From Lunularia cruciata (taxonomy: Eukaryota > Streptophyta > Marchantiopsida > Lunulariales > Lunulariaceae): DNA of 64,000 nt. Positions 46,296-56,500 of this stretch are shown piece by piece; the first letter of the stretch is position 1, and each line of letters begins with the position of its first letter. The DNA lies in the NCBI GenBank assembly GCA_948567375.1, contig OX419756.1, positions 65,884,552 to 65,948,551 of the forward strand, read 5' to 3'. Both the position numbers and the translations under genes were made by a program. The notes beneath the pieces are model-generated. The model was not told where the DNA came from. It saw only the letters and a program-made list of their open reading frames with translations, and did no database searches.

Positions 46296-48741
46296 TTACC
46301 TCTTGTCACAAAATCCACAATCTCCTTGTACTCCATTGGAATCTCTTGAGTCACAAAGATTGTCATGACCTCCTCATCCGGGGAGGAATCATCCATTGGC
46401 TCATCTCCATCATGATCATAGGCTCTAAATAACAAATCAGCATTTGCATGTTTCTTCCTGGCCTATCCTCAATGGTGTAGTCATACTCAGACAAGAGTAT
46501 CATCCACCTTGCTAGTCTCCCTTCAACATTAGGCTTGTTGAAGATGTACTTCAAAGCCTTGTGATCCGTGACAATTGTGGCTTTCCCTCCAATCAAGTAG
46601 TGTCTAAACTTCTTGAGATCAAAGATCACTTCCAACCCTTCTCTCTTCGTGATAGAGTAGTTCTTCTCTACTGAAACCATCTGCCTACTAGCATAAGCTA
46701 TTGGATGATCATGCCCATCTTGGTCTAATTGACTCAAAGTCCATCCTATAGCTACATTAGAAGCATCAGTGTAGAGGATGAAAGGCTTACTCCAATCAGG
46801 TTTAGCAAGAATTGGAGCTACAACAAGGGATTGCTTGAGCTCCTCAAAAGCTTTGAGAGCCTCCTTGTCTTCCAAAATCACCATGTAATCTACACCCTTC
46901 TTCATGTAGATGGTCAATGCATAAGCCTTGTTGGAAAATGAAAAGATGAACTTCCTATAGTACCCAACTATCCCCAAGAATTGGCGTAACTTTGTCAAGC
47001 TTGAAGGGAATGGAAGGTCTGAGATTTTCCTCACCTTCTCAGGATCAACTGCTATTCCATCCTTGGAGATGATGTGCCCCAAAAGTTCACCTTCTTCACA
47101 TCCAAAAATGCACTTCTCTGGGTTGAGTGATGCATTTGCCTCATCCAAGCATTGCAAGACTTTGATTAGGTGTTCAAAGTGCTCCTCCTTGCTCCCATAG
47201 ACACAAAAGTCATCAATGAAGTCTCTCACAAATTTCCCAATGAAAGGTTCAAATACCTTGTTCATGAACCGTTGGAATGTGGCTGGAGCATTGCAAAGCC
47301 CAAAAGGCATGACCTTGAAAGCATAAGTTCCCCAAGGTGTGGTGAACGTGGTGAGTTGTTGATGCTCTGGTGCAATCTTGATTTGGTTGTATCCACTATA
47401 ACCATCTCTAAAACTGTACCTCTCATGACCTGCAACCTCCTCCAAGATCTCATCAATGAATGGCAATGGGTAGTAGTCCTTCTTGGTAACAACATTGAGC
47501 TTCTTGTAATCCACACATACCTGAAGCTTGCCATTCTTTTTCCTCACAATGACAATTGGAGACACCCATTCTGAATTCTCCACCTCAAAGATAAATCCAG
47601 CCTCCTTGAGCTTATCAATCTCCTCCTTCACAACCAAAGATATTGGTGGGCTAATGCAACGTTGCTTTTGGCGGATTGGTCTTGCATGTGACTCCACCTC
47701 TATCTTGTGCTCCTCCAAGGTGACTTCCTTCAAATCCTTGTAACTAAAAGCAAACACATGGATGAACTTGCGGAAAATCTCCTCAAATCTCACCTTCTCC
47801 TCCTTGGTAACATTTGGGCCATACTTGAGGGTAGCTAACCTTCTCTCTACCTCCTCAAGTGTCAATGGTGACTTGTCTGGATCCTTCAAAACCTCTGGCT
47901 TAGGTGCAAAATCCATAGCACACAAGGGATACACATTTGAATCAGATTCAGATTCGTCCTCCTCCATGGAAGTCTCCTCCTCCATGCTTGTGTCCACACC
48001 TGAAGCTCCTTCTTCAGAATCTGATTCCCAATAATCAGAAGATGGTGTATCTGAATGTGAAGTGTTGGTGGTGTTAGTCACAAGAACAGTGACTCTATGG
48101 TTTGATGGCCCAATCCTCAAGTACCCTTTGTGCCATCGATCAGTTGTGTGTGCTGCTCTCAACCATGGCCTCCCAAGAAGTAAGTCATAGCTTGAATCCT
48201 TCAAGACTTGGAAAGTCATGAGATTTTGAACTCCCATAACTGAAACTACCACCTTATCCATCACTCCTACTGGTCGAACTTGTTGTTTGTTTGCCATGCT
48301 CACCACAAATGTTGAAGGTCTTGAGGGTATCATACCCAACTTCTTCATCAACCTTTTTGACATGGCATTCATTGCTGATCCTCCATCAACCAATGCATCC
48401 TTGATGTTGTGACCATTCACTCTCACATCAATCTTGGAGGCATATTCACAAGCCTCCCATGGTGCTGGCTTTTCATCTACCACCCCCATTGATATTGGAA
48501 CTTTTGCCTTCTTCTTCTTCTTGCTCCTTGTAGAACTCAAACCACCTCTAAGTTCCTTTCTCAAGGTAGGGTTCAAAGCAATTAATCGGCCCACTGTGAT
48601 GTTAGCCTTGTGACTACCAACATCCTCCAACACAGTGTAGTTCCATTGTTGCTTTGAGATCAAGAGATCCTCCATCCCCAACTTCTTCCTTGGAGTCTTT
48701 ATTGTTGATGGTGTTGAGGTGCGAGTGCTCCTAATAGACAT
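46296..48741 (-). pseudogene. Protease, RT and RNase H (element C)
   Basis: A 792-codon open stretch contains the protease (ALVDGGSAMNAMS), RT (FIDDF; KLQVCVDYKKLN with Gln where copy A has Arg) and RNase H. It ends after a one-base deletion near 46.45 kb. A one-base deletion near 48.755 kb separates it from gag. A Gly-to-Arg change sits beside the first catalytic Asp (SFRDGYSGYNQ). Confidence 0.85.
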
Positions 48742-49889
48742 AGGAGTATCCTTGCTTAAGTAAATCCTTGAGAAGAGTGAACATCCTCTGCAAAATGAGC
48801 TCTCTTCTTCTCTTGTGCCAAAAGCTACAAATTAAGACCCTTGGAGTTTGAGCACTCTCCCTTCTCATACTTGCTCTCAACCACATCTATGGATGCTATC
48901 CCCTTACCTTTTTTGGGATTAGGAGCCACTTGGGCTTCACTACCTCCCTCTTTCCCTCTATTGGCTCCCTCATAACCCCTTCCTCCATGGTAAGTGGAAT
49001 TTGGGCAATTCCTTTGGATATGGCCTCTTCCTCCACAACCAAAACAATTTCTATCATTGAAATTGTTGGCTATTTGGCCTCCTCTATATGGATAGTTTCC
49101 ATAACTCCTAGGCCCTCTCCCTATATTCTGATCCACCTCTCTCTTCTCCCATAGTTGCACCACATTGATCTTGAGATCCGCAAGTTGTTCTGTGATGGTT
49201 TGGAGTGGATCTTTTGGTGGAGGTGCAAGAACTGGAGCAACTACTACTTGTGGTGCAACCCTTGTCACCAAAGTATCAGAAGTTCCACCATACTTTTAGC
49301 CTTGAGGAGGATACACAACCTCCTTCACCACCAAATCACTCTCATCCCCTTCCAAACTCTCCTCCATACGAATTGCGATCTTGATAGCTTCAACCTTGGA
49401 AGAAGGTTTCTCATATCTCACCTTGCTTCTAATTTGTAGTGTCAACCCTCCCACAAAATTCTTGGTGAGCATGGCCCCTATGCCAATCATTGTAGTCTCC
49501 ACATCATCCCCACCCTTCCTCAACACTTTGCGAAATCTGGACTCCAACTTTTCCACTCTTTCCACATAGACTCTCACTTTCTCTCCATCTCCTTGCTTGA
49601 GAAATGTAACCTCACTCATCAATCTCTCATAACTCTCATCAAGAAGAAAGTTCTCAATGAGTGCTGAAGTCAAAGTCTCCCAAGACTCCTCTTCCCTATC
49701 TCTCCTCTCTCTCTTTTTGTATTCTGCCTCATCCTATGTAAGCGCTGCATCCTCAAAGAAATCTGGTAATAATGAGGCCCACTCATTCTTCCTCCTCTCA
49801 TTGTTTCCTATGCAAGCTCTCTTGAAGTCTCTCACAAAGGCCTCCACATCTTCTCCATCCTTGCCAAAGAAAACCGGAAGTATCCCTAT
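48742..49889 (-). pseudogene. Gag (element C)
   Basis: The start codon is ATA instead of ATG at 49887-49889. There are stops near 49300 and 49700 and a nonsense change near 48825. The knuckle (CFGCGGRGHIQRNC) is intact. The remainder is colinear with gag of copy D. Confidence 0.8.
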
Positions 49890-50123
49890 CTTAACCCCTC
49901 ACTATCTTTCTTTTCTCTCAATTTTTTTTTCTCTTTTCTTTTCTCTCACTCTATTACTAATAGAGTATATACAAAACTAACACCATCTGAGAATAATCCA
50001 CTCTAGGGAACAAAAAAGGTTCAGGTTGCTCCAAGATTTCTATAGCAACATCAAATCCTAGAGTGCATATTAATCTAACTCTCATGGATAGTTTATCCAT
50101 GAGTTGAAAGATTATCTCCATCA

Positions 50124-50597
50124 CTAATCTTGAGAACTAGCTGATGAAGGTGGTAGTATTTCTGTAGCTGTACTAAGACTCTCTCCAAGATCCTTCACCA
50201 AAGTTTTCAAAAGTGCTTTTACTCCACTACACTCATGTCCTTTTGGAAGTCCTTCCACTCCACAGACCTCACACAACTCCTTGGTCTTAGATCTTCTCCC
50301 TCCCAATTTTGGTGAAGAAGGTCCAACATGCAAACCCAAGTCAAGTAAGCCTCTCCTTTCCCTTAATCTCTTGCTCTCAAAGGTCAATGGACATGAACTT
50401 GCCTTATGTCCCTTCTCTCCACATAGAAAGCACTTAGACTCACTCTTTCCTCCAAGTGGTGTAGGTTTTTGAATCCTCTCAACACTCTCTTCAAATTCTA
50501 TTGTAAACTCTCTTTTCCTCAAATCCACCCTTACAATCACCTTAAACCCTTGGGGAACCTTGCATAATCTCAATTTCCACACTTGATGACCCTCCAT
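50124..50597 (-). CDS. ORF1 zinc-knuckle protein, copy C
   Basis: This is an open 157-residue frame from ATG (MEGHQVWKLRLCKVPQGFK) to the stop at 50124. The knuckle CFLCGEKGHKASSC and the second cluster CEVCGVEGLPKGHEC are both intact. The frame is still open in an element whose gag and pol are broken, which may simply reflect its short length. Function as for copy D. Confidence 0.6.
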   Translation of the reverse strand: MEGHQVWKLRLCKVPQGFKVIVRVDLRKREFTIEFEESVERIQKPTPLGGKSESKCFLCGEKGHKASSCPLTFESKRLRERRGLLDLGLHVGPSSPKLGGRRSKTKELCEVCGVEGLPKGHECSGVKALLKTLVKDLGESLSTATEILPPSSASSQD

Positions 50598-51254
50598 GTT
50601 CCCAAGATGAATTTAAACACTCAAACATGCTTTTTGTTGATCTCAAACTTCTCATGCATGAGATCTCCACTCTGCAGAATTGACCCTTCCTCACCATGTC
50701 ACTCAAATCTCCCAACCTGTATGTCACAGTCCTTTGAAATTGTGCACACTTGATCTCAACTCTAGGGTTTCCCTCTTTTTAAAACTTCAGATCTTTTCAT
50801 CGAGCCATTTGGCCTAGACATCTTTCTATTCAGCACACATATTTCAGATTTGGTCTCAAAACCACCTCCCTCACTTCAAAAACTCATAACTCCCTGCGCA
50901 AGAACGATCTCTCTCTAAGTTTTGTGGCAACAGGTAGGATACAATGCACTGCATTTTCTTGAAAATTTTCAGGACAATTTACTGAAAATTGAAGAAATGG
51001 CAAACTCTGTACAATTTTCCAGAGAGCATGTAGTTGTGGGAGCACTTTACCCTATCAACTTTCAAAAATTCTAGCCCAGTGCGAATAGTAGCTTTCACAA
51101 TAATTTCAAGTGTGCTAACTGAAATATAACCCAAGCTATCATGTGAAAAAATTTCAAGTCCAGATCTCAAACTTGAGATTTTACCCAAAATCACCTTAAT
51201 CCCCAAAATCTGCAATCCACCTCACACAATCTCTCCAATTCCTCTCATGTGTAC
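50598..51254 (-). other. Element C leader, left of D
   Basis: Leader sequence with no intact gene. It ends in GTAC (51251-51254), the left duplication of D. The leader resumes at 59061. Confidence 0.7.
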
Positions 51255-51932
51255 TGTAACACCCATTTGTGCATGTGTGTGGTATTGTGATATTTAGCTT
51301 GGTATTACAAGTACTTAAGAGATATTATTTATATAGAGATAAAGGATGGTTCTATATTAGTCATGGTTAGCTAAAGTTAGTCATAGCTAAGATAGATGGG
51401 ACCTTACTTTAGAGGAAGTAGAAAAGATGAGCACCACTATTTTGGATTTTAGTGTGTTGACTTGGTATTATTCCTAGGTGTTTGGCTTTGGGGAAAGAGT
51501 TGAGAACTCTTGGGCCCGCAAGCCTTTTTGTTTTGGATTCTTCTTTAGTCCAAGGATAGCCCATGTGAAGGAATCCTTGCTTTAGTGGTTGGGTCAAGAT
51601 AAGGGGAATATGCCCATGTGAATGGATATTCCTTTCTACTTTTTGACTTTACTTGACTTTTAGTCTAGTAACTTGAGTTACTACGGTAATTAGTAACTTT
51701 GGTACGTAACTATTTCACAAGTATATAAACAAGGGGTGAGGAGGTACTCATCATCTTTTCATTTGCAACTAGCTCTCTCTCATTGAGTTCTCTAGTGAGC
51801 AATGTCTTGAGTCTTGGAGTGTTAGCCTTGGAGGAGTATGATGAGTTGGGGTTCCTTGCCTTCTTAGTCCATGGTGCGCTACCATAATAGCCATCAGAGG
51901 TTCATCTTGAGTGAGAGACAGGCCGGCTCACA
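51255..51932 (+). repeat. 5' LTR of element D (678 bp)
   Basis: TGTAACACCC to GGCTCACA. It acts as promoter for the genomic RNA and is followed after four T residues by the primer-binding site. Confidence 0.96.
51722..51729 (+). promoter_or_regulatory. TATA box in D 5' LTR
   Basis: TATATAAA lies about 200 bases before the LTR end. It is conserved in all family-G LTRs, placing transcription start some 25-35 bases downstream. Confidence 0.65.
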
Positions 51933-51936
51933 TTTT

Positions 51937-51954
51937 TGGTTCCGTTGCCGGGAC
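51937..51954 (+). promoter_or_regulatory. Primer-binding site, tRNA-Glu, exact
   Basis: TGGTTCCGTTGCCGGGAC is complementary over 18 nt to the plant tRNA-Glu 3' end as I recall it. Confidence 0.88.
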
Positions 51955-52793
51955 CTCTCTAGAAGGCAAGATAATGTTCCGCGTTCAATTCTACATTAGG
52001 CAGAAGGAGGCTATGAGAGCTCACTTGGAGAGAACATTAGGAGAAGAGAGGGGTGAACTTATGTTAGAGAACCAAGATCCATTTGTATACCCTGTAGTTC
52101 ATTATGATGTCTTTGAGGTGATTTTGTATATCTTGTACACATGAGAGGAATTGGAGAGATTGTGTGAGGTGGATTGCAGATTTTGGGGATTAAGGTGATT
52201 TTGGGCAAAATCTCAAGTTTGAGATCTGGACTTGAGATTTCTGAAACATGATAGCTTGGGTTATCTTTCAGTTAGCACACTTGAAATTATTGAGAGAGCT
52301 TCTATGCGCACTGGGCTAGAATTTTTGAAAGTTGATAGGGTAAAGTGCTCCCGCAACTGCATGCTCTCTGGAAAATTGTACAGAGTCTGCCATTTCTTCA
52401 ATTTTTAGTGAATTGTCCTGAAAATTTCCAAGAAAATTCAGTGCATTGTATCCTACCTGGTGCCACAAAAATTAGGGAGAGATCATTTTTGTGCAGTGCG
52501 TTATGAGTTTTTGAAGTGGGGGGGGTGGTTTTCAGACCAAATCTGAAATATGGGTGCTGAATAGAAAGGTTTCTAGGCCAAATGGCTCGATGAAAAGATC
52601 TGAAATTTTGCAGGGAGGGACGCCCTAGAGTTGTGATCAAGTGTAAAAAATTTCAGAGGACTGTGACATATTCGTTGGGAGATTTGAGTGACATTGTGAG
52701 GAAGGGTCAATTCTGCAGAGTGGAGATCTCATGCATGAGAAGTTTGAGATCAACAAAAAGCATGTTTGAGTGTTTAGATTCATCTTTGGGAAC
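51955..52793 (+). other. Element D leader with small upstream frames
   Basis: This non-coding leader contains a 78-codon frame (51911-52144) that starts in the LTR, crosses the primer-binding site and ends in VILYILYT. A second frame (52633-52821, MIKC start) overlaps the ORF1 start in another frame. Both recur in A and G2, but the copies are too similar to prove selection. Confidence 0.5.
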
Positions 52794-53267
52794 ATGGAGG
52801 GTCATCAAGAGTGGAAATTGAGATTATGCAAGGTTCCCAAAGGGTTTGAGGTGATTGTAGGGGTGGATTTGAGGAAAAGAGAGTTTACAATAGAATTTGA
52901 AGAGAGTGTTGAGAGGATCCAAAAACCTACACCACTTGGAGGAAAGAGTGAGTCTAAGTGCTTTCTATGTGGAGAGAAGGGACATAAGGCAAGTTCATGT
53001 CCATTAACCTTTGAGAGCAAGAGATTGAGGGAAAGGAGAGGCTTACTTGACTTGGGTTTGCATGTTGGACCTTCTTCACCAAGATTGGGAGGGAGAAGAT
53101 CTAAGACCAAGGAGTTGTGTGAGGTTTGTGGAGTTGAAGGACTTCCAAAAGGACATGAGTGTAGTGGAGTAAAAGCACTTTTGGAAACTTTGGTGAAGGA
53201 TCTTGGAGAGAGTCTTAGTACAGCTACAGAAATACTACCATCTTCATCAGCTAGTTCTCAAGATTAG
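52794..53267 (+). CDS. ORF1 zinc-knuckle protein, copy D
   Basis: This is a 157-residue basic protein; the ATG start MEGHQEWKLRL was chosen over an in-frame GTG eight codons upstream. Residues 56-69 are a canonical CX2CX4HX4C knuckle (CFLCGEKGHKASSC), and residues 109-123 a second C-C-H-C cluster with wider spacing (CEVCGVEGLPKGHEC). The N-terminal 50 residues (VPKGFEVIVGVDLRKREFTIEFEESVERI) look like a small beta/alpha domain. The tail is Ser-rich. It is encoded 240 bases upstream of gag on the same RNA. It probably binds nucleic acid; whether it acts as nucleocapsid helper or regulator cannot be told. Such an ORF is unusual for gypsy elements. Confidence 0.8.
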   Translation: MEGHQEWKLRLCKVPKGFEVIVGVDLRKREFTIEFEESVERIQKPTPLGGKSESKCFLCGEKGHKASSCPLTFESKRLRERRGLLDLGLHVGPSSPRLGGRRSKTKELCEVCGVEGLPKGHECSGVKALLETLVKDLGESLSTATEILPSSSASSQD

Positions 53268-53506
53268 TGATGGAGATAATCTTTCAACTTATGGATAAAC
53301 TATCCATGAGAGTTAGATTAATATGCACTCTAGGATTTGATGTTGCTATAGAAATCTTGGAGCAACCTGAACCTTTTGTGTTCCCTAGAGTGGATTATTC
53401 TCAGATGGTGTTAGTCATGTATATACTCTATTAGTAATAGAGTGAGAGAAAAGAAAAGAGGAAAAAAAAAAATTTTGAGAGAAAAGAAAGATAGTGAGGG
53501 GTTAAG

Positions 53507-56500
53507 ATGGGGAAACTTCCGGTTTTCTTTGGCAAGGATGGAGAAGATGTGGAGGCCTTTGTGAGAGACTTCAAGAGAGCTTGCATAGGAAACAATGAGA
53601 GGAGGAAGAATGAGTGGGCCTCATTATTACCAGATTTCTTTGAGGATGCAGCACTTACATGGTATGAGTCAGAATACCAAAAGAGAGAGAGGAGAGAGGG
53701 GGAAGAGGAGTCTTGGGAGACTTTGACTTCAGCACTCATTGAGAACTTTCTTCCTGATGAGAGTTATGAGAGATTGATGAGTGAGGTTACATTTCTCAAG
53801 CAAGGAGATGGAGAGAAAGTGAGAGTCTATGTGGAAAGAGTGGAAAAATTGGAGTCCAGATTTCGCATAGTGTTGAGGAAGGGTGGGGATGATGTGGAGA
53901 CTACAATGATTGGCATAGGGGCCATGCTCACCAAGAATTTTGTGGGAGGATTGAGACCACAAATTAGAAGCAAGGTGAGATATGAGAAACCTTCTTCCAA
54001 GGTTGAAGCTATCAAGATCGCAATTCGTATGGAGGAGAGTTTGGAAGGGGATGAGAGTGATTTGGTGGTGAAGGAGGTTGTGCATCCCCCTCAAGGCTAC
54101 AAGTATGGTGGAACTTCTGATACTTTGGTGACAAGGGTTGCACCACAAGTAGTAGTTGCTCCAATTCTTGCACCTCCACCAAAAGATCCACTCCAAACCA
54201 TCACAGAACAACTTGCGGATCTCAAGATTAATGTGGTGCAACTATGGGAGAAGAGAGAGGTGGATCAGAATGTAGGGAGAGGGCCTAGGAGTTATGGAAA
54301 CCATCCATATAGAGGAGGCCAACCAGCCAACAATTTCAATGATAGAAATTGTTTTGGTTGTGGGGGAAGAGGCCATATCCAAAGGAATTGCCCAAATTCC
54401 ACTTACCATGGAGGAAGGGGTTATGAGGGAGCCAATAGAGGGAAAGAGGGAGGTAGTGAAACCCAAGTGGCTCCTAATCCCAACAAAGGTAAGGGGATAG
54501 CATCCATAGATGTGGTTGAGAGCAAGTATGAGAAGGGAGAGTGCTCAAACTCCAAGGGTCCTAATTTGGAGCTTTTGGCACAAGAGAAGAAGAGAGCTCG
54601 TTTTGCAGAGGATGTTCACTCTTCTCAAGGATTTACTTCAAGCAAGGATACTCCTATGTCTACTAGGAGCACTCGCACCTCAACACCATCAACAACAAAG
54701 ACTCCAAGGAAGAAGTTGGGGATGGAGGACTTCTTGATCTCCAAGCAACAATGGAACTACAATGTGTTGGAGGATGTTGGTAGTCACAAGGCTAACATCA
54801 CAGTGGGCCAATTAATTGCTTTGAACCCTACCTTGAGAAAGGAGCTTAGAGGTGGTTTGAGTTCTACAAGGAGCAAGAAGAAGAAGAAGGCAAAAGTTCC
54901 AATATCAATGGGGGTGGTGGATGCCAAGCCAGCACCATGGGAAGCTTGTGAATATGCCTCCAAGATTGATGTGAGAGTGAATGGTCACAACATCAAGGAT
55001 GCATTGGTTGATGGAGGATCAGCAGTGAATGCCATGTCAGAAAGGTTGATGAAGAAGTTGGGTATGATACCCTCAAGAGCTTCAACATTTGTGGTGAGCA
55101 TGGCAAACAAGCAACAAGTTCGACCAGTAGGAGTGATGGATAAGGTGGTAGTTTCAGTTATGGGAGTTCAAAATCTCATGACTTTCCAAGTCTTGAAGGA
55201 TTCAAGCTATGACTTACTTCTTGGGAGGCCATGGTTGAGAGCAGCACGCACAACTGATCGATGGCACAAAGGGTACTTGAGGATTGGGCCATCCAACCAT
55301 AGAGTCACTGTTCCTGTGACTAACACCACCAACACTTCACATTCAGATACCCCATCTTCTGATTATTGGGAATCTGATTCTGAAGGAGGAGCTTCAGGTG
55401 TGGACACAAGCATGGAAGAGGAGACTTCCACGGAGGAGGATGAATCTGAATCTGATTCAGATGTGTATCCTTTGTGTGCTATGGATTTTGCACCTAAGCC
55501 AGAGGTTTTGAAGGACCCAGATAAATCACCATTGACACTTGAGGAGGTAGAGAGAAGGTTATCTACCCTCAAGTATGGCCCAAATGTTACCAAGGAGGAG
55601 AAGGTGAGATTTGAGGAGATTTTCCGCAAGTTCATCCATGTGTTTGCTTTTAGTTACAAGGATTTGAAGGAAGTCACCTTGGAGGAGCACAAGATAGAGG
55701 TGGAGTCACATGCAAGACCAATCCGCCAAAAGCAACGTCGCATTAGCCCACCAATATCTTTGGTTGTGAAGGAGGAGATTGATAAGCTCAAGGAGGCTGG
55801 ATTTATCTTTGAGGTGGAGAATTCAGAATGGGTGTCTCCAATTGTCATTGTGAAGAAAAAGAATGGCAAGCTTTGGGTATGTGTGGATTACAAGAAGCTC
55901 AATGCTGTTACCAAGAAGGACTACTACCCATTGCCATTCATTGATGAGATCTTGGAGGAGGTTGCAGGTCATGAGAGGTACAGTTTTGGAGATGGTTATA
56001 GTGGATATAACCAAATCAAGATTGCACCAGAGCATCAACAACTCACCACATTCACCACACCTTGGGGAACTTACGCTTTCAAGGTCATGCCTTTTGGGCT
56101 TTGCAATGCTCCAGCCACATTCCAACGGTTCATGAACAAGGTATTTGAACCTTTCATTGGGAAATTTGTGAGAGATTTCATTGATGACTTTTGTGTCTAT
56201 GGGAGCAAGGAGGAGCACTTTGAGCACCTAATCAAAGTCTTGCAACGCTTGGATGAGGCAAATGCATCACTCAACCCAGAGAAGTGCATTTTTGGATGTG
56301 AAGAAGGTCTACTTTTGGGGCACATCATCTCCAAGGATGGAATAGCAGTTGATCCTGAGAAGGTGAGGAAAATCTCAGACCTTCCATTCCCTTCAAGCTT
56401 GACAAAGTTACGCCAATTCTTGGGAATGGTTGGGTACTATAGGAGGTTCATCTTCTCATTTTCCAACAAGGCTTATGCATTGACCATCTACATGAAGAAG

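Noticed and set aside
52633-52821. 62-codon frame overlapping the ORF1 start as a separate gene
   Set aside because: It is present in A, D and G2, but the copies are nearly identical, so conservation is uninformative. ORF1 in the other frame has the zinc motifs.
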